Assembly: GCF_000974445.1 (NCBI RefSeq)
Contig: NZ_BBOJ01000031.1
Coordinates: 1-64,000 of the forward strand
Direction: 5' to 3'
Source of the DNA: Lentzea aerocolonigenes
GTDB taxonomy: Bacteria; Actinomycetota; Actinomycetes; Mycobacteriales; Pseudonocardiaceae
DNA length: 64,000 bases
Shown here in pieces: positions 24,108 through 32,603 of the stretch (positions are counted from its first letter, which is position 1; each line of letters starts with the position of its first letter). The notes under the pieces are model-generated. The model was not told where the DNA came from. It was given only the letters and a program-made list of their open reading frames with translations, and made no database searches. The position numbers were made by a program, and so were the translations under genes.

Positions 24108-24119
24108 TCGGGAGGACCC

Positions 24120-25265
24120 GTGGACTTGACGCTTTCGGACGAGCACCGGCAGCTCAGGGAGCTGGCGCGGCGCTTCACTGACGAGCGCATCGTCCCGCAC
24201 GCGACGCGGTGGGACCGTGAGGAGGCGATCGACCGGGACCTCGTGCCGGCGCTCGGCGAGGTCGGGTTCCTCGGGCTCGGCATCGACGAGACCTACGGCG
24301 GGTCCGGCGGCGACAACCTCGCCTACTGCCTCGTGCTCGAAGAGGTCGCGCGCGGAGACAGCGCCGTGAGGGGCATCATCTCCGTCTCGCTCGGCCTGGT
24401 CGCGAAGTCGATCGCGAAGCACGGCACCGAGGAGCAGAAGCAACGCTGGCTGCCCGGCCTGACCGCGGGCACCCTCCTCGGCTGCTTCGCGCTCACCGAA
24501 CCCGGCACCGGCAGCGACGCCGGCAGCCTGACCACCAAGGCCACCAGGACGGGCGACGGCTGGGTGCTCAACGGCCGCAAGGTCTTCATCACCAACGGCA
24601 CGTGGGCGGACGTCGCGCTCGTGTTCGCCCGCACGGGAGGACCAGGTCCGAAGGGCATCAGCGCCTTCCTGGTCCCCACGAACACCGAGGGCTTCACCGC
24701 CACCGAGATCAAGGGCAAGCTCGGCATGCGCGGCCAGGCCACCGCCGAGATCACCCTCGACGACGTCAAAATCCCCGAAGACGCCCTGCTCAGCGAGGAA
24801 GGCTTCAAGCTGGCGATGGGCGCGCTCGACAAGGGGCGCATGTCCGTCGCGGCGGGGTGCGTCGGTGCCGCGCGAGGCGCGCTGGAGGCCGCACTTCAGT
24901 ACGCCGAGGAACGCGAGCAGTTCGGCAAGTCCATCGCGGGCTTCCAGCTCGTCCAGGAGCTCCTCGCGGACATGGCCGTCGAGACCGACGCCGCCAGGCT
25001 CCTCACGTGGCGCGTCGCCGACCTCGCCGACCGCGGCGAACCCATGAGCACCGAAGCGTCCATGGCCAAGCTGTACGCCAGCGAGGCCGCGGTCAGGGTC
25101 GCCAACAACGCCATCCAGGTCTTCGGCGGCTACGGCTACATCGACGAGTACCCGGTGGGCAAGTACCTCCGGGACGCCCGCGTCACCACCCTCTACGAGG
25201 GCACCAGCCAGATCCAGAAACTGCTGATCGGACGCGCGCTCACGGGCGTGAACGCGTTCATCTGA
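24120..25265 (+). CDS. acyl-CoA dehydrogenase
   Basis: A 381-residue flavoenzyme introducing an alpha-beta double bond into acyl-CoA, passing electrons to ETF. GTG at 24120 has GGAGG a few bases upstream. The N-terminal all-helical domain, the middle beta domain (CFALTEPGTGSDAGS and GWVLNGRKVFITNG, both typical FAD/acyl-binding segments) and the C-terminal helical domain are all present. The catalytic-base Glu is in TTLYEGTSQIQKLLIG, the short/medium-chain position. It is the first gene of an apparent operon with a second dehydrogenase and a MaoC-type hydratase under a TetR. Confidence 0.93.
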   Translation: MDLTLSDEHRQLRELARRFTDERIVPHATRWDREEAIDRDLVPALGEVGFLGLGIDETYGGSGGDNLAYCLVLEEVARGDSAVRGIISVSLGLVAKSIAKHGTEEQKQRWLPGLTAGTLLGCFALTEPGTGSDAGSLTTKATRTGDGWVLNGRKVFITNGTWADVALVFARTGGPGPKGISAFLVPTNTEGFTATEIKGKLGMRGQATAEITLDDVKIPEDALLSEEGFKLAMGALDKGRMSVAAGCVGAARGALEAALQYAEEREQFGKSIAGFQLVQELLADMAVETDAARLLTWRVADLADRGEPMSTEASMAKLYASEAAVRVANNAIQVFGGYGYIDEYPVGKYLRDARVTTLYEGTSQIQKLLIGRALTGVNAFI

Positions 25266-25275
25266 AAGGAAAGAA

Positions 25276-26445
25276 ATGGACTTCACGCTCGACGAGGAGC
25301 AGAAGGAGATCCGCGACTGGGTGCGGACCTTCGTGCGCAAGGAGATCATCCCGCTGGAGCCGGAGGTGCTGCGCCGCGAACGCGCCGGCCAGCCGGGTCT
25401 GCCGAAGGACGAGCTCAAGGCGCTGCAGGACAAGGCCAAGCAGGCCGGATTCTTCGGTGTGCTGACGCCGCAGGAGTACGGCGGCATGGGGCTCGGCGCG
25501 ATGATGACCGCGCTCATCGAGGCCGAGCTCGGCCGCAGCTTCGTGCCGTTCCGGTTCGGCGGGTACGCGGACAACATCCTGTTCCACGGCAACGAGGAGC
25601 AGAAGCAGCGTTACCTGATGCCGACGATCTCGGGTGAACGGGTGTCGTGCTTCGCGATCACCGAGCCCGGTGCCGGCAGTGACGCCAAGGCCATCCGCAC
25701 GACCGCCGTGAGGGACGGCGACGAGTGGGTCATCAACGGCGAGAAGACGTTCATCACGCAGGGCAACGAGGCCGACTTCGTGATGGTGTTCGCCGTGACG
25801 GACAAGGAGAAGGGCGCCGACGGCGGCGTCACGTGCTTCCTCGTCGACCGCGACATGGGCTGGAAGTCCGAGCCCATCCCGACCATGGGCCAGTGGGGCC
25901 CGGCGGCGCTCGTGTTCGACAACGTCCGCGTGCCGCACGAGAACATCCTCGGCGAGGAGGGCAAGGGCTTCCACCTCGCGATGCAGTGGATCGGCCAGGG
26001 CCGTTACCTGCTGCCCGCCCGTGCGCTCGGGTCGGTCGAACGCCTCGTGGAGATGGCGATCGAGCAGGCCAAGAACCGCGTCACGTTCGGCCAGCCCATC
26101 GCCGAGTACCAGGCCATCCAGTGGATGATCGCCGACTCCGCGGTCGAGATCGAGGCGCTGCGCTGGCTCGTGCTGCACGCCGCGTGGCTCGTCGACCAGA
26201 AGCAGGACTCGCGGCAGGCGCAGTCGATCGCGAAGCTGTACGGCGGCATCAAGGCCAACGAGATCGTCGACCGCGTGCTGCAGATCCACGGCGGCATGGG
26301 CTACACCCGCGAGCTGCCGATCGAGCGCTGGTACCGCGAGCTGCGGCTGCTGCGCATCTACGAGGGCACCGACGAGATCCAGCGCCGCACGATCGCCCGC
26401 AACCTGCTCAAGGGCCACGCGAACATCCGCGGCACGCTCGGTTAG
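25276..26445 (+). CDS. acyl-CoA dehydrogenase, second copy
   Basis: A 389-residue member of the same family but only distantly similar to the preceding gene. Signature stretches are CFAITEPGAGSDAKAIRTT, WVINGEKTFITQGNEAD and the C-terminal GGMGYTRELPIERWYRELR; the catalytic-type Glu is in LLRIYEGTDEIQRRTIAR. It begins 10 bp after the first dehydrogenase with GAAAGGAA as ribosome site, so both are probably on one transcript. Two different dehydrogenases in one operon suggest an unusual or branched acyl substrate; no specificity can be read from sequence. Confidence 0.93.
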   Translation: MDFTLDEEQKEIRDWVRTFVRKEIIPLEPEVLRRERAGQPGLPKDELKALQDKAKQAGFFGVLTPQEYGGMGLGAMMTALIEAELGRSFVPFRFGGYADNILFHGNEEQKQRYLMPTISGERVSCFAITEPGAGSDAKAIRTTAVRDGDEWVINGEKTFITQGNEADFVMVFAVTDKEKGADGGVTCFLVDRDMGWKSEPIPTMGQWGPAALVFDNVRVPHENILGEEGKGFHLAMQWIGQGRYLLPARALGSVERLVEMAIEQAKNRVTFGQPIAEYQAIQWMIADSAVEIEALRWLVLHAAWLVDQKQDSRQAQSIAKLYGGIKANEIVDRVLQIHGGMGYTRELPIERWYRELRLLRIYEGTDEIQRRTIARNLLKGHANIRGTLG

Positions 26446-26460
26446 TTCTATCTTGGGCTG

Positions 26461-27207
26461 ATGCTCAACCACGACATCCTCGGCGTCGTCGAACGACAGG
26501 TCCGCACCTGGTCGGCCGGCGACGCCGAGGTGTACGCGGCGGCGACCGGCGGTCACTCCCCCGCGTTCGCCATCCCGCTGCTGCAGCACGGCGGCCCCCA
26601 GCTCGGGCTGACCGGTGCCGACATGACCCAGGTCCTGCACGCCGAGCAGTCGCTGTGGGTGCACCGCAGACTCCCCGCGGACGGTGCCGCGGTCGTCACG
26701 AAGACCGTCACCGGCATCTACGACAAGGGTTCCGGCGCTCTCGTCGTCAGCACGTGGGAGTCGGAATACGCGAGCACGCGGTCGTCGTGCTTCATCAAGG
26801 GCGAGGGCGGGTTCGGCGGCGACCGCGGCGAGACCCGCGCGTTCGAGGTGCCCGACGAAGAACCGGACGTGAGCTTCTTCCAGACCTCGGCGAGCCAGGC
26901 GTTGCGTTACAGCGAGACCGGCGACGTGAACCCGATGCACTCCGACCCCGCGTTCGCCAGAAGGGCCGGGTTCGAACGACCGATCCTGCACGGCCTGTGC
27001 ACGCTCGGCATCACCGTGCGCGGCAAGGACTTCACCGAGCTGCACGCCCGGTTCACCGCACCCGTGTTCCCCGGTGACGAGCTCCGGATCGAACATTGGC
27101 CGACCGGAGAGTTCCGCACCTTCGCGGGCGATCGGCAGGTGCTCGTCGGATCGGTTCGGTTTTCCGAAGTGGACGGCCGCCGAAAATTCGGACGATCGGG
27201 GGCATGA
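26461..27207 (+). CDS. MaoC-like (R)-specific enoyl-CoA hydratase, double hotdog
   Basis: A 248-residue protein with two tandem hotdog-type halves. The second half carries the hydratase-2 motif: YSETGDVNPMHSDPAFARRA, including the Asp and His expected to act as catalytic dyad, followed by GFERPILHGLCTLG. The first half (MLNHDILGVVERQVRTWSAG) lacks the motif, as in eukaryote-like double-hotdog hydratase 2 enzymes. It follows the two dehydrogenases by 15 bp and would hydrate their product, completing two steps of a beta-oxidation-type pathway. Confidence 0.87.
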   Translation: MLNHDILGVVERQVRTWSAGDAEVYAAATGGHSPAFAIPLLQHGGPQLGLTGADMTQVLHAEQSLWVHRRLPADGAAVVTKTVTGIYDKGSGALVVSTWESEYASTRSSCFIKGEGGFGGDRGETRAFEVPDEEPDVSFFQTSASQALRYSETGDVNPMHSDPAFARRAGFERPILHGLCTLGITVRGKDFTELHARFTAPVFPGDELRIEHWPTGEFRTFAGDRQVLVGSVRFSEVDGRRKFGRSGA

Positions 27208-27764
27208 GCACTGCCCTGGCAACCTTGGACTCCGGACTCGAACCGGTGCGTGTTGCGGTGGAGTCCCGCGACCTGATCAGCGCCGCCGGCGTGACGCACC
27301 TGCTGAAGAACTCACCACGGGTGCGAGTGGTGCACGATCGCACGGACGCAAATGTGTTGCTTGCGCTCGTCAACGAGCTGTGTGCGCAACAGGCCGCACG
27401 GCTGCGAGCGAGCGGTTCGTCCAGGATCGTGGTCATCGCCGCACGGGTGCACGACCTCACACCTTCGATCGCTGCACAAGCAGGCCTTCCGCTTCCCTTG
27501 CGGCGTGCGGACGTCAACGCCGAACGTCTGGTCAAGCTGCTCGTCGGCGGGCACCACGTGCGGGAGAGGTCACCGGTGCTGAACGACCGTGATCTGCAGC
27601 TGCTGCGGTTGCTGGCCGACGGCGCGACGATCGCCGAAGTCGCCGCACGGCTGTTCTGCTCCGAACGCACCGTGAAGTACGCACTGCACCAGCTGCTGGA
27701 ACGGTTCGGGCTGCGCAACCGCGTGCACGCCGTGGCGTGGGCACTGCGTTCGGGTCTGCTTTAG
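27204..27764 (+). CDS. LuxR-type response regulator-like transcription factor
   Basis: A 186-residue protein (MSTALATLDSGLEPVRVAV). ATG at 27204 overlaps the TGA of the hydratase gene (ATGA), so it is translationally coupled. The C-terminal 60 residues hold a LuxR-type helix-turn-helix (LLRLLADGATIAEVAARLFC then SERTVKYALHQLLERFGL). The N-terminal 110 residues resemble a receiver fold but lack the expected phosphorylated Asp and conserved Lys, so it is probably an atypical, phosphorylation-independent regulator. It ends 4 bp into the convergent LAL gene. Confidence 0.8.
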   Translation: MSTALATLDSGLEPVRVAVESRDLISAAGVTHLLKNSPRVRVVHDRTDANVLLALVNELCAQQAARLRASGSSRIVVIAARVHDLTPSIAAQAGLPLPLRRADVNAERLVKLLVGGHHVRERSPVLNDRDLQLLRLLADGATIAEVAARLFCSERTVKYALHQLLERFGLRNRVHAVAWALRSGLL

Positions 27765-29809
27765 ACGGTGCCGAAGACGGAGGAGAGCTGCACTCGCCTG
27801 CTGATCCCGACCTTGCGGTAGACGCGGGTCAAGTGCAGCTCGACCGCCCGTTGCGTGACGTTGAACCGCGTCGCGATCTCCCGGTTCGTCTCGCCGTCGA
27901 GCGCCAGCCGCACGACGCGCGACTCGTGCGGCGTCAGCTTCTGCCAGGCCGCGCACCGCAACGGCTGCTGCGATGGTTCCGCCAGCGCCGCCCGCGCGAC
28001 ACCGGCCAGCTCAGCGTCCCCCGCCTGTTCGGCATCGGCCAGTGCGGCTCGCGGTGCGCCGAGGGCGAGGTGCATGCGCGCGCGGTGGTGCAACAGCGGG
28101 GTGCATGCCCACGCCGGCGGCAACGTGCCCGTGTAGCCGAGCCGTACCAACACTTCCCGTGCATCAGCCAGCCGTCCTCTGTCCACACAGGACGCGACGA
28201 ACGCGCCAGCGCCCAGTGCCACGCACCCTCGCGCGGGTGAGGCCTCGGCGAGGTCGCGCATGAGCCGGGAAACCTCGGTGTGGTCACCTTTCTCCCGGTG
28301 CGCCCACATCTCCAGCGCCGTCAGCCAGTCGTTCTCCGTTCCGGTGAGCCGGGTGCGCAGCCGTGGCGCGAGCTCCAGCACCGCGACGGATCCGGCCCGC
28401 ACCAGACCGAGCCCGGCGAGGACGATCGACGGCATCAGCAGCGGCCCGCTCTCCGGGAGGTCGCGGAGCACCTGCTCCGGGTCCGCGGGAACGACCGGTG
28501 GACTCCCCAGAGCGCCCAGCACGTCCTCGTCGCACTGCCAGTCCAGCGCCACCGCGGCGAGCCAGTCCGCCGCGTCACCGTCCACGACGAGCGCCTGCCG
28601 TGCCAGCTCACCCGCTCGCGGTGCGATCCCGCAGCGCAGGTGCAGGTCCGCCATCGCCACCGCCACCTGCGCCGCAGCCTCCCTGCTCAACGGCTCGCGC
28701 AGGGCGGCGCGCAGGCACCTCACCGCCTGGTCCGGCCGACCGGCGGCCCGGTGCAGCCGCGCCGCGCTGTGCAGCACCGGAGCCACCCAGTACGCCCCGA
28801 CGGGCTCAGCGCACGCCACGACCTGGTCGGCGACGGCAGCCGGTGGGTCGCAGCGCCGGTGCAGGACGTCCGCCGCCACGCGGTGCAGACGTTCCCTGAC
28901 CTGCGGCGCCGTCTCGTGCCGGATCGCGTGGCTCAACGCCGGGGACTGGAGACGCATCGGCTCGGCCACGGCGAGGCGTGCGTCGTTAAGGCGTTCGAAC
29001 GCGGCGAGGGTGCGGAACGACCCCATGCCGGCGACTTCGCACAACAGGTCCAACGACGCATGGCCCACCACGGCCAGTGCGCGCGCAACAGCCACCGCGT
29101 CGGCGTCGAGCAACTGCCAGTGGCGGCGCACGGCCCGCAGCAGGCGTGGCAGCCGGAGTCCGGGAAGCGTGGCGCGCACCGAGTTCACCGAGAGGTCCGT
29201 GACGACGTCCAGCACGTCGCTCACCACGCCCGGCGCACCGCCGCTGTGCTCCAGGAACAACGCGGTCAGCTCGGGCGAGGGTTCAACGTCGAACCGGCGC
29301 CGGATCATCTCGGCCACGGACTCGGCGTCGACGGGCCGCAATGGCACCCGAACCGCATCGGCGAAACCCGAAGAATCCGGGTCGAAGTCTCCTCCCACCA
29401 CCACAGCGCCCCGAAATCGCGACAAACGCTCGCATTCTTCGGCGCAAAGTTGTTCGACGTCGTCCACCACGAGCAACACGTGACTGTCGACCCCGGACAA
29501 CGCCCGAAGACCCCGCACGGGCCGCAACCCGCTGCGCACCGCGATCGACGACGCAACAGACAACAACGCGCTCTTGCCCATCCCCGTCGCGCCGTGCACG
29601 ACGCACGACCGTGCACCACCACCGAGCGCGTCTGTCAAGACGGCGATTTCCCGCTCACGGCCTACGAGCAGGCCACCAGCCTGACGCACGACGGCGTCGA
29701 CGAGACCTGGGCGAAGCGGGGCAACCATGCCAGCCAGCAAATCGCCAGTGGACCCAACTGGACCATGCAGAAGGACCGGCAGAACTTCCGCAGGTCTGCC
29801 CGTTCGCAC
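27761..29809 (-). CDS. LAL-type LuxR regulator with P-loop ATPase domain
   Basis: A 682-residue large ATP-binding LuxR-family regulator. The N-terminal region contains the P-loop (CVVHGATGMGKSALLSV) and an Asp-rich Walker B (SHVLLVVDDVEQL), followed by a long helical, TPR-like middle and a C-terminal LuxR helix-turn-helix (LTPHESRVVRLALDGETNRE then IATRFNVTQRAVELHLTRVY). Its closest internal counterpart in the window is the 910-residue regulator at 56355. The start is uncertain: ATG at 29809 or an internal one at 29728 after a Gly/Pro-rich stretch. The gene converges with the LuxR gene at 27204. Confidence 0.85.
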   Translation of the reverse strand: MRTGRPAEVLPVLLHGPVGSTGDLLAGMVAPLRPGLVDAVVRQAGGLLVGREREIAVLTDALGGGARSCVVHGATGMGKSALLSVASSIAVRSGLRPVRGLRALSGVDSHVLLVVDDVEQLCAEECERLSRFRGAVVVGGDFDPDSSGFADAVRVPLRPVDAESVAEMIRRRFDVEPSPELTALFLEHSGGAPGVVSDVLDVVTDLSVNSVRATLPGLRLPRLLRAVRRHWQLLDADAVAVARALAVVGHASLDLLCEVAGMGSFRTLAAFERLNDARLAVAEPMRLQSPALSHAIRHETAPQVRERLHRVAADVLHRRCDPPAAVADQVVACAEPVGAYWVAPVLHSAARLHRAAGRPDQAVRCLRAALREPLSREAAAQVAVAMADLHLRCGIAPRAGELARQALVVDGDAADWLAAVALDWQCDEDVLGALGSPPVVPADPEQVLRDLPESGPLLMPSIVLAGLGLVRAGSVAVLELAPRLRTRLTGTENDWLTALEMWAHREKGDHTEVSRLMRDLAEASPARGCVALGAGAFVASCVDRGRLADAREVLVRLGYTGTLPPAWACTPLLHHRARMHLALGAPRAALADAEQAGDAELAGVARAALAEPSQQPLRCAAWQKLTPHESRVVRLALDGETNREIATRFNVTQRAVELHLTRVYRKVGISRRVQLSSVFGTV

Positions 29810-29905
29810 AATTCAATTGGGAACGTCAACACGTGCCGTTGAACCGATTCGGCTTTCCTCGCGTGAGAACTGCTGAACACAGGCGAACACCTCAGGGAGT
29901 CCCCG

Positions 29906-30289
29906 ATGCGGGTCGCGTCACGCACCGTCTTCGACTTCGTCCGGCAGAGCGGCGCCACCGCGCCAGTTGAGACGGAACTTCTCTACCAGGCGGACGACCC
30001 GTTCGCGGTGACGATGAACTTCCACGCCGGCGGCGCGGTGGCGACGTGGATCATGGGCAGGGACCTGCTGGCCGAGGGTTTGGTCGCGCCGGCGGGCGAA
30101 GGCGACGTGCGGTTGCGCCCGCACGCCGGCCGGGTGCTCGTGCTGGAGCTGATCTCGGACCGGCACGTGACGGTGTTCCGGGTGCCGGCGGGCACGTTGC
30201 GGAAGTTCCTCGACGCCACCTACCGGCTCGTGCCGCCCGGCACGGAACACTTCGACGCGGACGCGTTCCTGAGCACCGTCCTACGCTGA
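29906..30289 (+). CDS. SsgA-family sporulation and cell division regulator
   Basis: A 127-residue protein (MRVASRTVFDFVRQSGATA) of the SsgA-like family, which positions septa and guides peptidoglycan remodelling in sporulating actinomycetes. The family core is recognisable in DPFAVTMNFHAGGAVATWIM followed by GRDLLAEGLVAPAGEGDVRL and HAGRVLVLELISDRHVTVF. AGGGAG lies just upstream of the ATG. The presence of such a gene points to a morphologically complex actinobacterium. The end overlaps the convergent regulator by 9 bp. Confidence 0.88.
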   Translation: MRVASRTVFDFVRQSGATAPVETELLYQADDPFAVTMNFHAGGAVATWIMGRDLLAEGLVAPAGEGDVRLRPHAGRVLVLELISDRHVTVFRVPAGTLRKFLDATYRLVPPGTEHFDADAFLSTVLR

Positions 30290-32599
30290 CAGACCGATCC
30301 CGAGCGCGTCCGCGAGGTCGTGCTGCAGCTTGGTCATGCCGGGTGACTCGTAGCCCTCGCTCTCGGCCAGGGCACGCACCCGGTGGCGGATCGCGGCGTC
30401 GTGGTCGCCCATGCGGTCGCAGAGCCCGGCGAGCTCCATCAGCACGGCCACCTTGACCTCCGGATCGGACAGCGACTCCACGGCACCGGACAGCTGTTCC
30501 CGCGCCTCGGCGAGCCGTCCGGCGGCGGCCAGCGAGCGGCTGCGGGTGTGCCTGGCCATCGACCGCAGGTTCGCCGCACCCCGCCCGGTCAGCTCCTCGA
30601 CCTCGGCCACCACGTCGAGCGCCTGCTCGTGCTCACCCGCGGCCACCAGTGCGTCCGCCAGGCGCAGCAGCAGCTGGGCGGCGTTCTCCAGGGCCACCCC
30701 GCGCTCGTCGCCGCGCAGCGCCCGTTCCTCCGCGACGCACGCCCGGTGCGTCGCGACCGCGTCGGCGAAGCGCCCCAGCCTCTCCAGCAGCACGCCGGTG
30801 TACGACATGGCGATCACCACGTTCATCGGCTGACCGGCCTCGCGGAACAGTTCCGCAGCGCGCTCGGCGTGCATTACACCTGCCGCGTGGTCACCGAGCC
30901 GGGTTTCGACGGCCGCCCGGTAGTAGTGCGCCCAGGCCGTCTCCGCGAGCGAGCCGCACTCCTGCGCGACCCGCAACGCCTCCTCATGCCACCGCACAGC
31001 CAGAGGGATGTTCGTGTGCCGTGCGGCGTAGACCCAGCACACGAAGTTGAGCTGCTGGGCCTGCTGCTCGGTCTCCCCCAGCGCGGCGGCCGCGGTGACG
31101 CCCGCCGTGTACACCTCCAGCCACAGTTCGCCGGACCCGCGGTGGTCGGAGTACCAGTGCATCGACCGCGCCAGCGCCAGCACCTGCTCGTGGGCTCCGT
31201 CGTCGACGGCCTCCCGGAACGCGCCGCGCCAGTTCGCGAGCTCCTCGGACAGCCAGCGGTCCGCGCTCGCCAGGTCCGTCGCACCCTCGCCGTCCGGGAG
31301 GAACGCCGACGCGCACCGCGTCGCGGTGGTCAGCAGCCAGTCACGCGTGCGCAGACGGTGCTTTTCGAGGTCCGGTTCCTCGCTGTGCAAACGCTCGCGC
31401 GCGTAGTCACGTATCAGGTCGTGGAACGAGTACCTGCCGGGAACGTCCGGTCGCAGCAGGCTCGCGTCGACGAGGTCCTCCAGCAACGACTCCGCGTCGC
31501 CGGGAGCCAGGTCGGCGGCGACCGCGGCGAGCTCGACGGACGTGTCCGGGCCGTGGACCAGCGCGAGCCTGCGGAACAGCAGCGCGGCGTCCGGCGCGAG
31601 CTGCCGGTAGGACAGTTCGAACGCCGTGCGGACCTGGACGTCGCCGGTCGCGAGCACGTCCAGACGTTCCCGTTCGTCGGAGAGTTGCTCGACGAGGTGC
31701 CGCAACGACGACGTGGTTCGGCCCGCGATGGCGAGCGCCAGCGGAACGCCGCCGCACAGCGTCGCGACCTCGTCCGCGGCGTGCAGGTCGGCCCGGATTC
31801 GCTCGGGTCCGGCGGTCGCGGCGAGCAGTGCGACGGCGCCGTCGTGACGCAGCGGGCCGAGGTCGAGGCGGGACCGGCAGGCCAGCCCCGCCAGGACGTT
31901 GCGGCTGGTCACCAGCACGAGCGAACCGGGGGCGGCGGCGAGCAGCGGCCGGACCTGGGCCTCGTTCCCGGCGTTGTCGAGCACGAGCAGCACGGTCCGT
32001 TCCCGCAGCATCGACCGGTACAGGCGGACGCGGTCGTCCGGGTCGGACGGCATCCGCGCGTCCGGTACGCCGAACGCCCGCAGCAGCCGTGCGATCGCCC
32101 GTTCCGCCGAGAGCGGGGCCGGGTCCATGCCGCGCAGGTCGAGGTGGAGTGCGCCATCCGTGAACCGGTCGGCGAACCGGTGTGCAGCGTCCACCGCGAG
32201 AGAGGTCTTGCCCACGCCCGGAGGTCCGTGCACGACGACAACGTCCAGCACGGGCGATGCCGACGCTCGGTCGATGAACGCGGCGAGCTGCTGCTGCTCC
32301 GGTTCACGGCCGATGAGGGTGTTACGGGCCGGAAGCGCGGAGTCGGTGCGTTCCGGACGTGGCTGAGCCTTGCCGGAGGACCGGGCGAGCGCCACGAACT
32401 GGTCGGCCTCGGTGCCGCGCAGGCCGAGTCCGGCCACGAGCAGGTCGACGGTCTGCGCCTGGGGAGTCTGCACCCGGCCGCGTTCGAGGTCGCTCAGCGT
32501 CCGCACGCCCAGGCCGGTGCGGGCGGCGAGGTCCTCCTGCGTGAGCGCCGCGCGCCGCCGGTAGAAGCGCAGGAACTCGCTGAAGGCCTTCGCCCGCAT
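30281..32599 (-). CDS. XRE-NB-ARC-TPR transcriptional regulator (STAND NTPase)
   Basis: A 772-residue AfsR-like regulator without a SARP domain. An N-terminal XRE helix-turn-helix (LTQEDLAARTGLGVRTLSDL, ERGRVQTPQAQTVDLL) is followed by an NB-ARC NTPase with the P-loop VVVHGPPGVGKTSLAVDA and the Walker B-like TVLLVLDNAGNEAQV, an arginine-containing VTSRNVLAGLACRSRLDLG sensor, and a GVPLALAIAGR GxP motif; the C-terminal 350 residues are TPR-type helical repeats. These proteins act as ATP-gated switches that assemble on a signal. A sister gene of the same plan lies just upstream. Confidence 0.9.
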   Translation of the reverse strand: MRAKAFSEFLRFYRRRAALTQEDLAARTGLGVRTLSDLERGRVQTPQAQTVDLLVAGLGLRGTEADQFVALARSSGKAQPRPERTDSALPARNTLIGREPEQQQLAAFIDRASASPVLDVVVVHGPPGVGKTSLAVDAAHRFADRFTDGALHLDLRGMDPAPLSAERAIARLLRAFGVPDARMPSDPDDRVRLYRSMLRERTVLLVLDNAGNEAQVRPLLAAAPGSLVLVTSRNVLAGLACRSRLDLGPLRHDGAVALLAATAGPERIRADLHAADEVATLCGGVPLALAIAGRTTSSLRHLVEQLSDERERLDVLATGDVQVRTAFELSYRQLAPDAALLFRRLALVHGPDTSVELAAVAADLAPGDAESLLEDLVDASLLRPDVPGRYSFHDLIRDYARERLHSEEPDLEKHRLRTRDWLLTTATRCASAFLPDGEGATDLASADRWLSEELANWRGAFREAVDDGAHEQVLALARSMHWYSDHRGSGELWLEVYTAGVTAAAALGETEQQAQQLNFVCWVYAARHTNIPLAVRWHEEALRVAQECGSLAETAWAHYYRAAVETRLGDHAAGVMHAERAAELFREAGQPMNVVIAMSYTGVLLERLGRFADAVATHRACVAEERALRGDERGVALENAAQLLLRLADALVAAGEHEQALDVVAEVEELTGRGAANLRSMARHTRSRSLAAAGRLAEAREQLSGAVESLSDPEVKVAVLMELAGLCDRMGDHDAAIRHRVRALAESEGYESPGMTKLQHDLADALGIGLSA

Positions 32600-32603
32600 C
32601 GCC

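Noticed and set aside
27204..27530. Classical phosphorylated receiver domain in the LuxR gene at 27204
   Set aside because: The expected Asp and Lys positions are not found, so a normal two-component role was not assigned.
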